Shown here: piece by piece, positions 1 through 10,573 of the stretch
How the letters are laid out: each line of letters opens with the position of its first letter
Position numbering within the stretch: the stretch's first letter is position 1
Source: Lateolabrax maculatus
Taxonomy: Eukaryota > Chordata > Actinopteri > Acropomatiformes > Lateolabracidae
Length of the DNA: 64,000 nucleotides
Reading direction: 5' to 3'
NCBI GenBank assembly: GCA_031216445.1
Contig: CM062219.1
Coordinates: 202,001-266,000 of the forward strand
Made by a program: the position numbers and the translations under genes
The notes under the pieces: model-generated
The model's input: the letters and a program-made list of their open reading frames with translations, nothing else
Database searches by the model: none
Told to the model about the DNA's origin: nothing

Positions 1-96
1 TTGGCTAACGTGCTAACATAGAGTGAAAGTGTTTGTTAGCGTTTTATCGATCGTGATCCAATCAAACCTCCTGATGTGATGCTAACTAGCACGTTG

Positions 97-1778
97 CTAA
101 TGGCAGTGCTCTGTGATGTCAACGACCACCGCCTTCCGCCAGCTGAACAGGAAGTAGCCCATGCCGGCGCCGGCCGCTACGGCGATGCAGAGGTAAGCGT
201 TGTAGGTCATGAAGACGAGCATCAGGAAGTAGCTGATGACCACCTGAACGATGTGCAACAGGGTCTGCAAGAAGTGGGGGGGGCTCAGCATCCGCTGTCT
301 GAGAGGACGACATGGGGGGGGGGGGGGGGGTGTTAACTCTTTATCTTCCACCAAGCAGATTAGCAGAAATTCAAACATCATTAGAACTTCAAACTGCAGC
401 ACATGAGTCCATTTGTAAAGTTTGTTAAAGGTGCAGCTGGTAACTTTTATAAAACTAACTTGTTGAAACTGTAACTTTATCCTGACAGTAAAACATGAGA
501 CAGATAATCTGTGAAACAATCAGGCTCCTCCTGGTGCTCCTCCTGCTCCTCCTGGCACCTGCAGAAATCCTCCAACCAATCAGAGCAGGACGAGTCTCTG
601 ACGCAGTCACTGCTCGAGCACCGGCTTGATAAATCATTTAATGTGCAGTGTACAATAAATGGAAACCTTAAAACCTTAAGAACTGTAAAATTTCAAGGAT
701 TTGTTTACCGAGGACAACACTATATTCTTTAAATATTAATGTCTGAAGGTTTTAAAAGTTGGTCAGTAACACTTGACTGGAGGGAATTTTTTAGACATTT
801 TCATCAGACAACAGAGTGAAAAGTGTTCAGATCTTCATCTTTTTGTTCCTTCTTGCTATAAAATTTGAATCCCTTTGGACATTGTCGTCCGTCAAATGGT
901 GACTTTCCACTTCCAGCCTCCAGGGAAAACCCTTAATTATCAGTTATTTTCTGATCTCCATCACTTCCTGTGTGTATGTATTGCTGTTAGCATTAGTCAC
1001 CTACCCGACAGTCTTGTGCGTCTCCATCAGCACCGTCCCATCAGCCCCGGGGAGCGGCATGGAGTTGTAGCGGACGTTGACCTGACTGCGACGCAGCAAC
1101 GACTCTCGACCCATCTTCAATCCCTCATACAGGACGGCCAATAGGAAGACGCCGATACACGCTCCGACCATCTCTGATTGGACGGGAGGAGGACAGGGGA
1201 GGGGTTAGTGCGGATTCAGGAGGGAACAAATTAATGGGACACGAAAATATCTAAAACTACAAAAGGGTAATAAAATCTAAGATATAAAAATGAAAATATA
1301 AACTCTAAATATCTAAAATAAGAAATAAAGCAAAAAACATCTAAAACAAAACTGTAAAAAAGTGTAAATAGAAATTATATTTATTATTAATAATTATTGT
1401 TATAAATGTAAATAACGGACCTCCAGGTGAGTTGATGAGCAGGCCGGTGAACAGCAGCTCCACGTTGTTGTAGCCAAAGTAGAAGGTCATCACCTAGGCA
1501 ACGACAACCACAACATTAGCACGTTAGCTCCACACTGTATGTGGCTTTCAATGAGCTCGCTAACGTCACAAGTAAGCCCCGCCCCTCACCATCCCGCCGT
1601 GTCCTCCATGGTTCCCATCGCCTCCTCCTCCTCCTCCTCCTCCTCCTCCTCCTCCTCCTCCGTGGTCGTGTCCTGTGGTGGGCGGGGCCATGGTGTGCTG
1701 ATGGTGGAGGGTGTGGTCTGACGGCATGGTGCTGTGGTTCATGTGGTCCATGTGGTTCATGTGGTCCATGTGGTCCAT
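97..1778 (-). CDS. slc31a1: High-affinity copper uptake protein 1 (CTR1)
   Basis: Imports Cu(I) at the plasma membrane as a homotrimer. Four coding exons on the minus strand: 1778-1590, 1493-1421, 1173-1005 and 298-97, all with GT/AG junctions, joining to 210 residues (human about 190). The extracellular N-terminus opens with alternating MDHM/MNHM copper-binding motifs, then a His/Gly stretch with about 14 consecutive glycines encoded by a TCC/GGA microsatellite, which explains the extra length. Three membrane helices follow: the first with TFYFGYNNVELLF, the second with the M-xxx-M selectivity motif (MLVFM), the third with GAGMG. The protein ends in the HCH metal-binding tail. The start is the first ATG after a good acceptor (CCATGG context, acceptor just upstream at 1780/1781). 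Family assignment is certain; the exact N-terminus is an inference. Confidence 0.94.
314..330. repeat. Homopolymer G tract
   Basis: Seventeen consecutive G on the plus strand, which is a C tract in the slc31a1 pre-mRNA. It lies 15 bases before the last slc31a1 exon and forms part of its pyrimidine-rich acceptor region. Confidence 0.9.
1620..1661. repeat. Coding TCC/GGA trinucleotide microsatellite
   Basis: About fourteen TCC triplets within the first coding exon of slc31a1, read as GGA glycine codons on the minus strand. Length change here would alter the extracellular metal-binding tail without shifting the frame. Confidence 0.9.
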
Positions 1779-2246
1779 GGCTGCATGGGGACGAAACAAA
1801 CTCACTTTCATCGACTTCATCACTCCTACAGATTACGCTCTGACTCCTATTTGGGGGGAAATCCTAAATGTGGAACTACATTTCCCATGATGCTTTGGTA
1901 GATGTAAACAGGAAGTGTAATGCTGCCATACAGTCAATGGCTGCGGCTGAAACATAAAAAAAAAAAAAAAAAACAATTTTCATGACCTCATGAGGTCCAG
2001 GAAAGTCAATATACAACAGCGGCACGTGGCGCGTCGCTTTAAAAGTCGCTGCCGCAAGGTATTGTGGGACGGCATTCTCTCCTTTCCTTTCCTAAAGGAC
2101 GGTCCAGTGTATCCTATGCTGAAGGACATAAGAAAGGAAGCACTGAAGCTCCTTTCCTTAACATTCAGAGAATCAGACCAGCTGCCATCATGGCCGCCAC
2201 TCAGAGACGACCCGTCTTCCTCCTGCATCTCTGTCCTCAGGTCTCC
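1779..2246. other. Upstream intron of slc31a1 with an unexplained coding-like stretch
   Basis: This stretch contains a poly-A run near 1956-1972, a 14-bp perfect palindrome at 1984-1997 (centre CTCATGAG) and a region at about 1985-2215 open on both strands. Two purine/pyrimidine-rich segments at about 2080-2100 and 2130-2160 are partly complementary. It may be a small interspersed repeat. I recognise no gene. Confidence 0.4.
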
Positions 2247-2557
2247 TCCTCCTCCTCCTCCTCCTCTGGGGGGGGGGGGGGGAGGAGGAGGAGGAGGAGA
2301 ACATGAGGAGAAGAACATGAGGAGGAGGAGGAGGAGGAGGAGGAGGAGGAGGAGGAGAAGAACATGAGGAGGAGGAGGAGGAGGAGGAGAAGAACATGAG
2401 GAGGAGGAGGAGGAGGAGGAGGAGGAGGAGGAGGAGGAGGAGGAGGAGGAGGAGGAGGAGGAGGAACAGAAGAACATGAGGAAGAGGAGGAACAGAAGAA
2501 CATGAGGAGGAGGAGGAACAGAAGAACATGAGGAGGAGGAGGAGGACGACGACGACG
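2240..2557. repeat. TCC/GGA microsatellite forming an inverted pair, with AGAACATGAGG interruptions
   Basis: A (TCC)n block at 2243-2266 is followed by about 14 G and then a long (GGA)n block to 2557, interrupted by repeated AGAACATGAGG units. The TCC and GGA blocks are complementary, so the junction could form a hairpin or triplex. It is non-coding; the open frames across it are a by-product of the triplet period. Confidence 0.9.
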
Positions 2558-2635
2558 ACAGGAGGAGCAGTCAGTTTACACACAAACAGGAGGTGGGGGG
2601 CTCCCCTACAGACACAAATACAGTCCACATGGGAC

Positions 2636-2918
2636 CTGCAGAGACCTGCAGAGACCTGCAGAGACCAGCAGAGACCTGCAGGGACCTGCAGAGACCTGCA
2701 GAGACCTGCAGAGACCTGCAGAGACCTGCAGAGACCAGCAGAGACCAGCAGAGACCTGCAGGGACCTGCAGGGACCTGCAGAGACCAGCAGAGACCTGCA
2801 GAGACCTGCAGAGACCTGCAGAGATCAGCAGGGACCTGCAGGGACCTGCAGAGACCTGCAGAGACCAGCAGAGACCAGCAGAGACCAGCAGAGACCTGCA
2901 GAGACCTGCAGAGACCAG
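2636..2918. repeat. 10-bp minisatellite (GCAGAGACCT family)
   Basis: About 28 tandem copies of a 10-bp unit, GAGACCTGCA, with variants GAGACCAGCA and GGGACCTGCA. It lies in the intron before the first coding exon of slc31a1. On the slc31a1 sense strand it reads GGTCTCTGCN, the same unit as the array at 62951-63789. Confidence 0.95.
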
Positions 2919-5027
2919 GTCTCAGCTGGACCACGATAATCAATAATCAATCTATGATAATAGTTGAGAAGTGGGCGAGAGACACGAGAACTCTCTCTCT
3001 TACCTTAGCGACACCTCTTCATTCGAAGAGATGCTGACTCGACCAGAGAGAGAGGCGGACTGACCACTGATGACATCACAGCGGTCAGTCAGCTCGTCCC
3101 GGTGCCGTAACCGTGGCAACAGCCTGACATCACCGAGCAGACGCCCTGCTGTAATCTGATTGGCTCAGGCCCCGAGGCTACAAGAGGCAGAACGAGCCAA
3201 TCGGAGCGCTCCGAGCGGCTGTCTGCCATCAGCCAATTAGATCAGAGCATCATTAACTGGAAGGTCAGTCGTCGCCGTCGGCAACACTTACTTCCTGTTT
3301 GCCCCCCCGCTGCATGTTGTAGAGTTCAGTGTTCTCTCTTTAAATCTAAAGGTTGTTTATCTACGTTTATTCAGTGTGAACGTCCTGTTTCCATCAGCAG
3401 CAGCTCAACACGTGAAGGCTGGCCAGTTATTATACAATTATTATTATAATTATTTATATATGTATTATAACACTTATTACACATAACAGCTGAGCACTCG
3501 GCTCTGTGTTTCTACGTCAAAAAGGCTGGAAAGCGTTTCCATGCTCAGTCAACCGTCTTTGATATTTTCACTTTGTTTATTATCTGTAACATTTTATCAG
3601 CCGTTGGTCAATATAATCACATTTTCCTGTATTTTATATTTATATAAAAACTAAATATAGATTTTCTTTCCCTCTGATGCTGCTTGGAGTCAGACGTCAC
3701 CACCAGCTGAACGACTGCAAGCTCTGAACAAACGTTTCTCTGCTCAACACCTGCATCGTGATTGGCTCTCGTCTTCACTGTCTCACCTGTCAGGATTCGA
3801 CCTGAACAAACAAACATCTCTTCACATTTACAACTAAACTGAAAACTTAATTGATCACTTTTAACACTTTAACGTCCTTCCTCTTCTCTGCTTCCTGCGC
3901 TCTGATTGGCTGATCTCAGCCTCGTTAGCACAGTTAGGACTCACACCTGAGACCGATCTTAAATGTTAAACCAGAGACAGGAAGTAGAATCTCTTACCTG
4001 GAGAGGAGCGAGCAAGGGCTGATCGAGCACTGCAGAGGCCGTCTGAAAGAGAGGGAGACACCTGTGTTTAACAGCCAATAAAAACTGATAACAGGACGAA
4101 CTTCAGCCAATCAGACACTGGCATGATTCTCAGCTGCCAGGACGCTTTCTGACAGCCAATGAAAAGCAGTGGAGCAGCAACTGTTTCCACACCTGTAACC
4201 TTCAGTCGCTGCAGGTCACATGGTGAAGCTCAGCAGGTCTCAGGAGGGTCTGAACACGTGGGACCGCTTAGAAACCAAATGTTCCTGTGGTTTCAATTCT
4301 GTATTTGTTTGGTGATTTCTATGAGTGAACAGAGTCTGTGGTTATAAGGATCCACCTGCTCCAGTTCACAATACCAACCAGCCCCGACACTCTGGACCCC
4401 CTGGACCAGGATCAGGGACAGCTTGTAACCAGCTGTAACATACCGTTTGCTTGGAAGTAGCCCTGCTGGGACGGTGGTTAGTTACACATCGAAGCAGGAC
4501 TCTGGTTCCCTCTACCAGTTTCTCTTCCTTTTCCAGTCCCAGAGGGCCGAGACACGTTTCTTCCCCTCCATGTTTACTCTCTACCCGGTTTGCTGCTTCC
4601 TGTTTGGCGCTCAAGAGGGCGCACCGATTGGTTGTTGACAATGTTCACGTCACTGAACTTCATTATTTGCGTGAGCCAAGACTAAAAACTTCAGATTAAA
4701 TTAACATTTTTGATTTTATCGCAGTGTCAATGCGAGAAATAGACAAAAGGCAGTTTTATGACCACCTGACACCAAACGACCAAAATTACTCGACACTGGA
4801 AATCCGTCTGCGACCATGGAACGGCTTGAGAAGTCGTTTGGTGTGAGGTCGGCGTAACTTTACATTTTGCATATTTGTGTAATGTATCAACATCAAATAT
4901 CAACACTTAAAGAAAAACAACCAAGTGTGAAGTTATTTGGCTGCCAGGCCAGTAAAGAACCCTGATGTACCTGTACGTATTTATTATACTGCACTTGTTC
5001 CACCTGCTCACTCACATCCCAGTGTGT

Positions 5028-5028
5028 A

Positions 5029-5080
<52 letters not shown>

Positions 5081-5100
5081 ATTATTATTATATTATATTT
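5028..5100. repeat. TG then TA dinucleotide microsatellite
   Basis: A (TG)n run of about 30 bases passes into (TA)n and then AT-rich sequence. It lies in the presumed first introns of slc31a1. Confidence 0.9.
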
Positions 5101-6236
5101 ATATACATGCAGAAGTGTCTATAACCTGTTCTCATGATGTATTCACTGCACGTGTTTACAGTTCATACATTTCAGTATTACTTACCAGGCTACCACAGTA
5201 TTATATCTACCTTTATATTCTATATAAATTGTATTTTATTCCACTTGTGATTTTCTTTATACATATTTTGAGAGTTTCATTGTGACTGCTTCACTGTTCT
5301 TATAATAATCCTATTTTAGTTTGGATAAAACATTAATATTCCACTTTGGGTGGACTTTGAACATCATGTTGAGCAGCATGTGAGGGTCACAGTGACCTGC
5401 AGAGGCTACAAGTCTGGGAATGATTCACTTCCTGCAAGTGTGACCTTTGACCCCCATAGTTCAACTACTTGTACATACAGAAAACAAGATTAAAACAAAA
5501 TAAAAAGTAACTTTTAAACAAAAGAATGGTGACGTTACCAATAAAAACTAAACAGTAATGTGAAAGACACAAGTGAACTCATTACTGATTTAATGTAAAG
5601 TTGATTGGTCCAAGTTTCTTCCAGCAGCCAATAATATCTGTTGTTCAGAAGTTGATTGATCTGTTCGATCCTGCTACCGTTAATACGAAGCATCTTCCAT
5701 TCACTAATGTTATCTAATGGTTTATGGACTGAAGTCAGTCTGACCACATAAAGGGCAAGATGACCTGATGTACAGACAATAAAACCTCGTATCTCCTCCA
5801 CACTGAGGACCTTTGACCTGAACACACCTGAGAAACAACACGACAAACACGTATCGACTGTGTGTCCACATATATACATACATGCTTACATTATACACTC
5901 GCAATCTTCTCCCCGCTGATGCTCACTTTGCTTATGTCTTCAGCTGAACGTTGGATTTGTTTCTTTTTCTTTGGATTTACACTTGTTTCCTAGTCTACAG
6001 TCGTCAATCTTTTCTTTGTCTGTTGGAAACGTGTCACTCACTGCAGCACTTGGGATTTTTCCTATAAATGTCACCACACAAACTCAGTTACCCACCTGAG
6101 TCAGCAACATGTCAACTGTGACCTTTGCCCTCAGCCGGTCACATCTTCAGTTCTTTATCTCTGAACTTTACTGTTCTGGGGTCAGTTCAAAGTGTACAGG
6201 AAGTGATGCCACCTGTCTCACCTTTAGACTGCGTAG

Positions 6237-6466
6237 GAACCAGAGCTCAGGAACCAGAGCTCAGGAACCAGTGCTCAGGAACCAGTGCTCAGGAACCAGT
6301 GCTCAGGAACCAGAGCTCAGGAACCAGAGCTCAGGAACCAGAGCTCAGGAACCAGAGCTCTGGAACCAGAGCTCTGGAACCAGAGCTCAGGAACCAGAGC
6401 TCAGGAACCAGAGCTCTGGAACCAGAGCTCTGGAACCAGAGCTCAGGAACCAGAGCTCAGGAACCA
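6237..6466. repeat. 14-bp minisatellite (CAGGAACCAGAGCT)
   Basis: About 16 tandem copies of CAGGAACCAGAGCT, with variants in which AG becomes TG. It is non-coding; the open frames over it simply reflect the repeat. Confidence 0.95.
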
Positions 6467-6734
6467 GGAATCAGTGGAGGTCAATGACCCCTCCAGAATA
6501 CCAACTGTGATGTATTCTTGTACCAAAACAAAAATGGACGCCAACCAGCAGCTCATGATCAGAGATGAGAAAATGAGCCGACCTCTCACCTGATTTATTA
6601 CCTCGGGAAACATTTTCCTAATGAGTTTATGGTCTCGGTCACTAGTTTCAAGTCTTCTTCAGTACAGCAGGATGTTCGTTTAGTAAATTATGGTCCCGTT
6701 TAGGGGAAAATAGACGATAAAGCAGCGAATGCTT

Positions 6735-6935
6735 GAGGGCAGGGCTACCTTGTGATTGACAAGTCGTTACCACGGCAACTGCCAATCAGGATAGAGGCAC
6801 TTTTGGTTCCAAAGAACCAAGATGGCGACGGCCAAAAAGCCAAACTTTGGCTTCAAAATGGCCGTCCACAAACCAACGTGGCGACGTCACGGCGGCCACG
6901 GCGTCATACCGTCTGTGGCTGAACTGTATCTGAAA
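6735..6935. mobile_element. Probable short interspersed teleost repeat
   Basis: The block begins near GTGATTGACAAGTCGTTACC and contains AACCAAGATGGCGACGGCC, TGGCTTCAAAATGG, GTCCACAAACCAA and GACGTCACGG in that order. I recall this order from many teleost genomes as a short non-autonomous repeat. Its boundaries and class are not determined here. Confidence 0.5.
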
Positions 6936-7198
6936 TACACAAAACTACAACACTGATTTTGTTGCAGTTGTGTGTTCTTCAAATTAATAATACAATATTT
7001 TTCCGGATTTTGGTGTATCCTGAAGAATATCGGTATCGCAGAAATATTGTTAAATATTGCCATATTATTTTAGGGTCATATCATCCAACTCCAACCGCTG
7101 AGGAAGACAGTGTGTTACGATCAAAAGATCCAGAACAGCTACTGAAGGTGAGATTTCTTTTAACTTCAGATCTGCTTCTTCAACTTCCTCTGATCTCA

Positions 7199-7425
7199 TG
7201 TCTGTGTGTGCATGTGTTACTGTGTGTGTGTGTGTGTAACTGTGTTTGCTACTGTGTGTGTCTGTACCTGTGTGTGTGTGTGTACCTGTGTGTGTGTGTG
7301 TGTGTGTCTGTACCTGTGTGTGTACCTGTGTGTGTGTACCTGTGTGTACCTGTACGTACCTGTGTGTGTGTACCTGTGTGTGTACCTGTGTGTGTGTACC
7401 TGTGTGTGTGTGTCTGTCTGACTGC
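7199..7425. repeat. (TG)n compound microsatellite
   Basis: TG runs interrupted by TACC and TCTG over about 220 bases. Several frames are open across it, but nothing is coding. Confidence 0.92.
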
Positions 7426-8293
7426 ACCTGATTATAACCTCACTGTGTTCTTTGTATAAAGACTCGTTTATTCCTTCAATCACTGATCTGAGGTCTTCCT
7501 CAGTCTTCCTCTGAGGTGTCAGCTTTTTGTTTTTCTGTCTCACGCTGACAGATTTGTTCTCAGCCGGTTCATCTTTATTAGTTATTTAATTCACTGGGAA
7601 ACGAAGACAGAAAAGTAAATCGTTGTCCATGATGCCAGCTCTGGCCCCGCAGCGCACCAGACTCCATCGATCACCTGCTGAGTGTTGTAGCCACGCGCGT
7701 GCACGCGGCAGCCTCTAACACGACACCTGCCCTGACAGCGCACGAGCCCACCTGTAGATCGGCGCGCGCTGCACCCACTAATCGCTGTTTGTAAAATTAT
7801 TTTCCAGATTCCCTTTTAAATCTTCTCAACTTCTCCCAGTACAACACACGAAGAAGGCAGCGGAGATTAGAGTAAATCGGGTCATAAAAGCTGAGGGTTT
7901 ATGGGAATGAAGACTATGCAGTTGAATTACAGACAAGCCGAATAAACCTTGAGACCCGTCCTGTCCTGAAACTGTCACAGACTCGAACTTCACACGTGCA
8001 TGTTCTCGGCCATGTGCAACAATGACTAAAACCGTAAAATCTTTCTACGGAGTTTCGTTTGGTAGCAAACGGCGTGCTAGTGTGTAGCAGCAGAGGTCAC
8101 TGACAGAGTTACAGTAACACACAGAAACAGGCCGGGAACTCACCTGGAACTCTTCCGGGGATTCTTCTAACTCTTTTCCTCCGTTTTGGGTCCGAAACAC
8201 GAGACTAAGTCGCAAGAAAAAATGAAACAAGAAAAAAGAGAAGAAATTAGTTCTCCTCGCCGTTTTCCTCTGCCCCGCCGCCACTTCCGCCTC

Positions 8294-8319
8294 CCTGCGT
8301 CATGACGTCATCACGCAGG
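8294..8319. promoter_or_regulatory. 26-bp palindrome centred on a perfect CRE
   Basis: CCTGCGT and ACGCAGG flank a central ATGACGTCAT, with one unpaired base on each side. The core is a consensus cAMP-response element. It lies at the upstream edge of the presumed slc31a1 first exon, in a GC-rich stretch suited to a promoter. Confidence 0.55.
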
Positions 8320-10573
8320 ACACTTCCATGGGGGGGGGAAATTGGGGATTCCAGTTTGGACCAATCAGAGGGCAGTCCTGAGGTAAGGGGCGGGACCCTG
8401 TTGGAGCCACGTAAGCGGTGTTTGTATGACCTGAACAAACCTCTCCGTGATGTCCCGGATGTATAAAGAGAGGATGTCCCCGGATGTCCCCGGATGTCCC
8501 CAACACCTTTTAAAAGCATAATTTGTAAAAAAAAAAAAGTTCTAAAACATAATTTGAACCAATAAATGTATACTAACAAATAATAAGGTTTATTTGCACA
8601 ATAAAAGGGAAAATGAGTTCTGTCTTTGATTGTTTGACTGTGGATGTGACACATGACGCACATGTTGAAGACTCATCTGAGCCCAGATGTCCCCAACACA
8701 GACCGCACTTCCTGTTCCTGCTCACCAGTGAATCTGTTAACAGGCCCCAGAACTCATATAATCCATAATTATTTTCCAATTCATCCAAGAGCAAGATGTT
8801 GTTCTCTAATGACATCAGTATTAATCTCTTTAATAACATTGTTCTTTACTATTAACTGAAATATTCCATAACCAATAATATCATCAGTTATTAGACGTTT
8901 TACAGTGTTATTTGGTTTAAATGTGATGAGATGAGGCAGCGTCGTGCACCAGACAGTGAGACGTCTCTCCCTCCATATTTCTGAGAGCATTTGTATTAGT
9001 GAAGCTATAATATGGAAAATTTTCGCATTATTATTATGTTATAATGTTATGTTATTATTATTAAGGGAACACTACGTTTAATTTGCTCGCCTCTCATTAC
9101 CTCATCCAATGTCACAGAATTATACTCAATAACAGTAATACAGCATTTTTTCATTAATTGCCTTATTATTGATGTGATATTTCAGTATCGATCTAGCTCA
9201 CTACAATGTGCTGCTATGAGCTAATGTGTTCAACACGCTCATGAAGTCATCTTCAGTCTGATGGTTCTGATCACGGATAACAGCGCTGGGCATGACTTCT
9301 GCTTGAGTCACGTCAGATAGATTTTCACCAGCACTGATGGTGAAGACAACTCCTCCCATGATCCCACGCGGCTTTACGATGTCATCAAACTACAGTTTTT
9401 GTTATAAGGGTCGTTGGAGACGAGCCAGGCCTGCTGGCACTAACTTATAGCAGTTAGTGCCATACCTGGAACCGTTTCAGGTGCCTCAGGAATGTCTTCA
9501 AAGACTCCTGGAAGATCTTCAAAGACCCAGGAAACCCTTCAAGGACCCATACAAGGCTCTTGGAACCTGCTCTTAAGAATCCCTCTAAAAAGGACCACAT
9601 AACATCTTCAAGGACTTGTACAACTTCCCAAGGAACCCTGGAATCTCTTCAGGGACTTTTGTAACCTCCTAAAGGAACATAAAAATATTTCAAGGATACC
9701 TAAGACAGTCTCCAGGAACCTCTTTCAAGGTACTACAGGGGGAATTAACCATTGCAACAATATTGATGGTTCACACTATGTAACCAGTTTCCTCTCCCAG
9801 GACCCATGGAAGATCTTCCAGGACCTACGGATGGTTAGGTTCGGCGCCCTTTGGTGGCCTTCAGGTGATTTCTACATTTTGTTTTAAACTTTACATTTCA
9901 GCCAATCACAGAACAGCATCACACAGTTTCAGCCAATCATTCAATTTAATATTTTCTGTACTTTTAGCAACAATTCACAAACAGTAGTTCATCACCACCA
10001 CCAAAACAACAACAACAACAACAGGAAGTAATATGGTCACACACACAGGAAACAACCAAAGACCTGGAAATGCACAAGTTTCATAATAAAAGCCTTCCCA
10101 TTTTCTCCATCCAATCAGATTAGAGAGCAGAGACGAATCGTTTCTCCTGATTGGAGGAGAGTGTTCAAAGAAAAACAACAGCAACTCATCAAATCTCCTT
10201 CTGATGTTCTCTTCAATCCTGACAGAGACGCAGTAAAGACAGACCATTATTTGTTAGATTCAGGAAAGATTTGACAAAACAAAAATTAATTATGATATAT
10301 AAATATTTCGTAAACGTCAACACTGTAACACAACATTTATTAACGTTCTCTTCTTAGTTCGGAGCAGAAAAACAGGAAGAAATTAACTTTGCATCTTTAA
10401 CAAGTTTTTTTCAAATATATTTGGGCGAATTTTGTTTGTTTGAGTCACAAAAACTCAACAAACTAAACTAAAAAGGTTTAAGCTGTGATCAAAGCTAATG
10501 TTGTTAACGTCTCCTGTTTCCCCCGCCCCCTCGTGTCTTCGGCCCGCCCCTGTGGCATCATGGCCCCGCCCCC
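8320..10573. other. Spacer between slc31a1 and atp6v1g1
   Basis: No gene recognised. It is mostly AT-rich unique sequence. A degenerate tandem repeat lies at about 9456-9830. The atp6v1g1 3' UTR lies at the right side, with a possible AATAAA on the minus strand at 10341-10336. Confidence 0.6.
9456..9830. repeat. Degenerate tandem repeat with TTCAAGGACC-like motifs
   Basis: The motif family TCTTCAAAGACY, CTTCAAGGACC, TTTCAAGGATACC and TCTTCCAGGACC recurs every 20-40 bases, with GGAACCT or GGAAAC between. It looks like an old, diverged minisatellite. Confidence 0.45.

Larger units (their letters stand above)
3004..8290 (-). other. slc31a1: Candidate non-coding 5' exons of slc31a1 and their introns
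   Basis: Three short exon-like segments on the minus strand precede the coding exons: about 8290-8144 (donor CAG|GTGAGT), 4042-3998 (45 nt, acceptor TTTCAG, donor CAG|GTAAG) and 3033-3004 (30 nt, acceptor GTCAG, donor AAG|GTAAG). Known vertebrate slc31a1 genes have a non-coding first exon, so spliced 5' UTR is plausible. Calls rest only on splice-site quality and position. The 3033-3004 segment includes a short hairpin, CTCTTC-GAAT-GAAGAG. Introns between them hold only repeats that I could identify. Confidence 0.4.

Noticed and set aside
1539..1843. Plus-strand serine/leucine-rich open frames
   Set aside because: They are the opposite strand of the slc31a1 coding exon with its TCC repeat.
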